Shown piece after piece: positions 5,680 to 6,225 of a stretch of 6,225 bases of DNA. A model generated the notes under the pieces. That model saw only the letters and a list, made by a program, of their open reading frames with translations, was not told the origin of the DNA and did not search any database. The position numbers and the translations under genes were made by a program. Source of the DNA: an uncultured Mycoplasma sp. (lineage in GTDB: Bacteria > Bacillota_I > Bacilli_A > RF39 > UBA660); NCBI GenBank assembly GCA_947565485.1, contig CANOGG010000078.1:1-6225 (forward strand), in the 5' to 3' direction. Within the stretch, counting starts at the first letter, position 1. Each line of letters starts with the position of its first letter.

Positions 5680-6225
5680 GGTTTACCTCCTTAATTTTAG
5701 CAATGACATTTCCTTTATGTAACCTAATATTAATGATATCATCAATCTTTAGTTTAGAGGCATCGCTTAGGACTTCTTCATCTTTAGTAACTAATGAGTA
5801 ACCTTTTTCAAGGATTCCTAAGGGATTAACTAACTTTAGAGTGTTAACAAGCATTTTGTATTCGTGATTGTTTTGTAAAATAATATTCTTGATTAGACTA
5901 TATAGATTTTTTTCGTTAAAAATTAATAATCCCTTTGGGACTTCAAAAAGGTTTAAAGGATTTTTTAAGATGTAAGAATTTTTGATATTATTTAGTCTTA
6001 AGTGATTATTTTCAAGACGTTTATTAATGTTGTTATTTAGAGTGTCGATATAATTATCGAGTTTTTGTTCTTTTAATTCATAGAGAGATAACGGGTTTTT
6101 TAAGATATAAGAACTGGTTATACTATCTAGTCGTAGTTTATTTTTATGAATGAGATTGCTCGTAAATTCATTTAATCTTATTTCATAAGAGTTTAGCATA
6201 TTGTTAATTTCAGTAACTGTCGGGA
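5672..6225 (-). CDS. xseA: Exodeoxyribonuclease VII large subunit, C-terminal part, 5' end outside window
   Basis: The frame is open to the window edge. The ATG at 6199 is internal: eight more codons lie upstream, beginning PTVTEI, which resembles the PT-containing end of the XseA catalytic domain. The visible part holds the helical region that recruits XseB and the short C-terminal strand-rich segment. The hallmark is VNPLGILEKGYSLVTKD followed by LKIDDIINIRLHKGNVIAKI, matching the usual XseA C-terminus. The OB-fold and most of the catalytic domain are outside. XseA is the catalytic subunit of exonuclease VII, which degrades single-stranded DNA from both ends. The helical region contains a 45-residue repeat (listed separately). 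The stop overlaps the first coiled-coil gene by 8 bp. It heads the visible part of the operon; its promoter is not in the window. Confidence 0.95.
   Translation of the reverse strand, partial: PTVTEINNMLNSYEIRLNEFTSNLIHKNKLRLDSITSSYILKNPLSLYELKEQKLDNYIDTLNNNINKRLENNHLRLNNIKNSYILKNPLNLFEVPKGLLIFNEKNLYSLIKNIILQNNHEYKMLVNTLKLVNPLGILEKGYSLVTKDEEVLSDASKLKIDDIINIRLHKGNVIAKIKEVNHG
5686..5691 (-). promoter_or_regulatory. Ribosome binding site of the first coiled-coil gene
   Basis: A perfect AGGAGG lies 6 nt before the ATG at 5679, inside the 3' end of xseA. It decides the start and is the strongest ribosome site among the three coiled-coil genes. Confidence 0.85.
5789..6139 (-). repeat. Three-fold 45-residue repeat in the helical region of XseA
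   Basis: The tripeptide NPL recurs at exact 45-codon intervals (codons starting at 6097, 5962 and 5827). The first two units are very alike: 12 of 16 residues leading into NPL match (LRL, then I, then SYILKNPL). The third, at NPLGILEKGY, is the conserved family motif and is more diverged. At the DNA level, a T-run followed by AAGA recurs at 5961 and 6096, 135 bp apart. The repeats probably mark helical modules, perhaps each an XseB docking site. Confidence 0.8.

Noticed and set aside
5672..6199. A complete 175-residue gene starting at the ATG at 6199
   Set aside because: It is the C-terminal part of XseA; the frame continues to the window edge and no ribosome site precedes this ATG.

Overview
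The window looks like a piece of a low-GC Firmicutes chromosome that uses the standard bacterial code. UGA is used as a stop (spoIVB, xseB) and UGG codes for Trp. A SpoIVB sporulation peptidase, strong Shine-Dalgarno sites and a short type-3 prolyl-tRNA synthetase point to a sporulating or ancestrally sporulating Bacilli/Clostridia-type bacterium, possibly an uncultured gut lineage. The exact taxon cannot be told from this window. There are no RNA genes, CRISPR arrays, IS elements or phage genes, and the DNA is almost fully coding.

Layout. (1) 1-522, plus strand: the 3' part of spoIVB, ending in its own terminator. (2) 572-1816, minus strand: an unrecognised 414-residue soluble coiled-coil protein. 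It has a near-perfect promoter (TTGACA, 17 bp, TGnTATAAT) just after proS, and a terminator that converges on spoIVB. (3) 6225 to 1878, minus strand: one tightly packed operon in the order xseA (3' part), three consecutive genes for coiled-coil proteins with a central membrane hairpin, xseB, proS. Three of its junctions are identical 8-bp overlaps of the form ATGRRTRA, and one has a 1-nt gap, so translation is very probably coupled.

How the genes fit together. XseA and XseB are the two subunits of exonuclease VII and are normally adjacent or close. Here three genes of shared architecture and similar start sites (227-242 residues each) sit between them. They look like diverged tandem duplicates. 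Each has a coiled coil, two membrane helices separated by a short turn, and a second coiled coil. Both coils should therefore lie on the same side of the membrane, probably in the cytoplasm. I cannot assign them a function. Their place between the two exonuclease VII genes, with coupled translation, is the most interesting feature of the window. XseA itself shows a 45-residue repeat in its helical C-terminal region. In Bacillus, xseA, xseB and spoIVB lie in the same neighbourhood on the same strand, so having spoIVB converge on xseB-proS suggests a rearranged version of that ancestral cluster.
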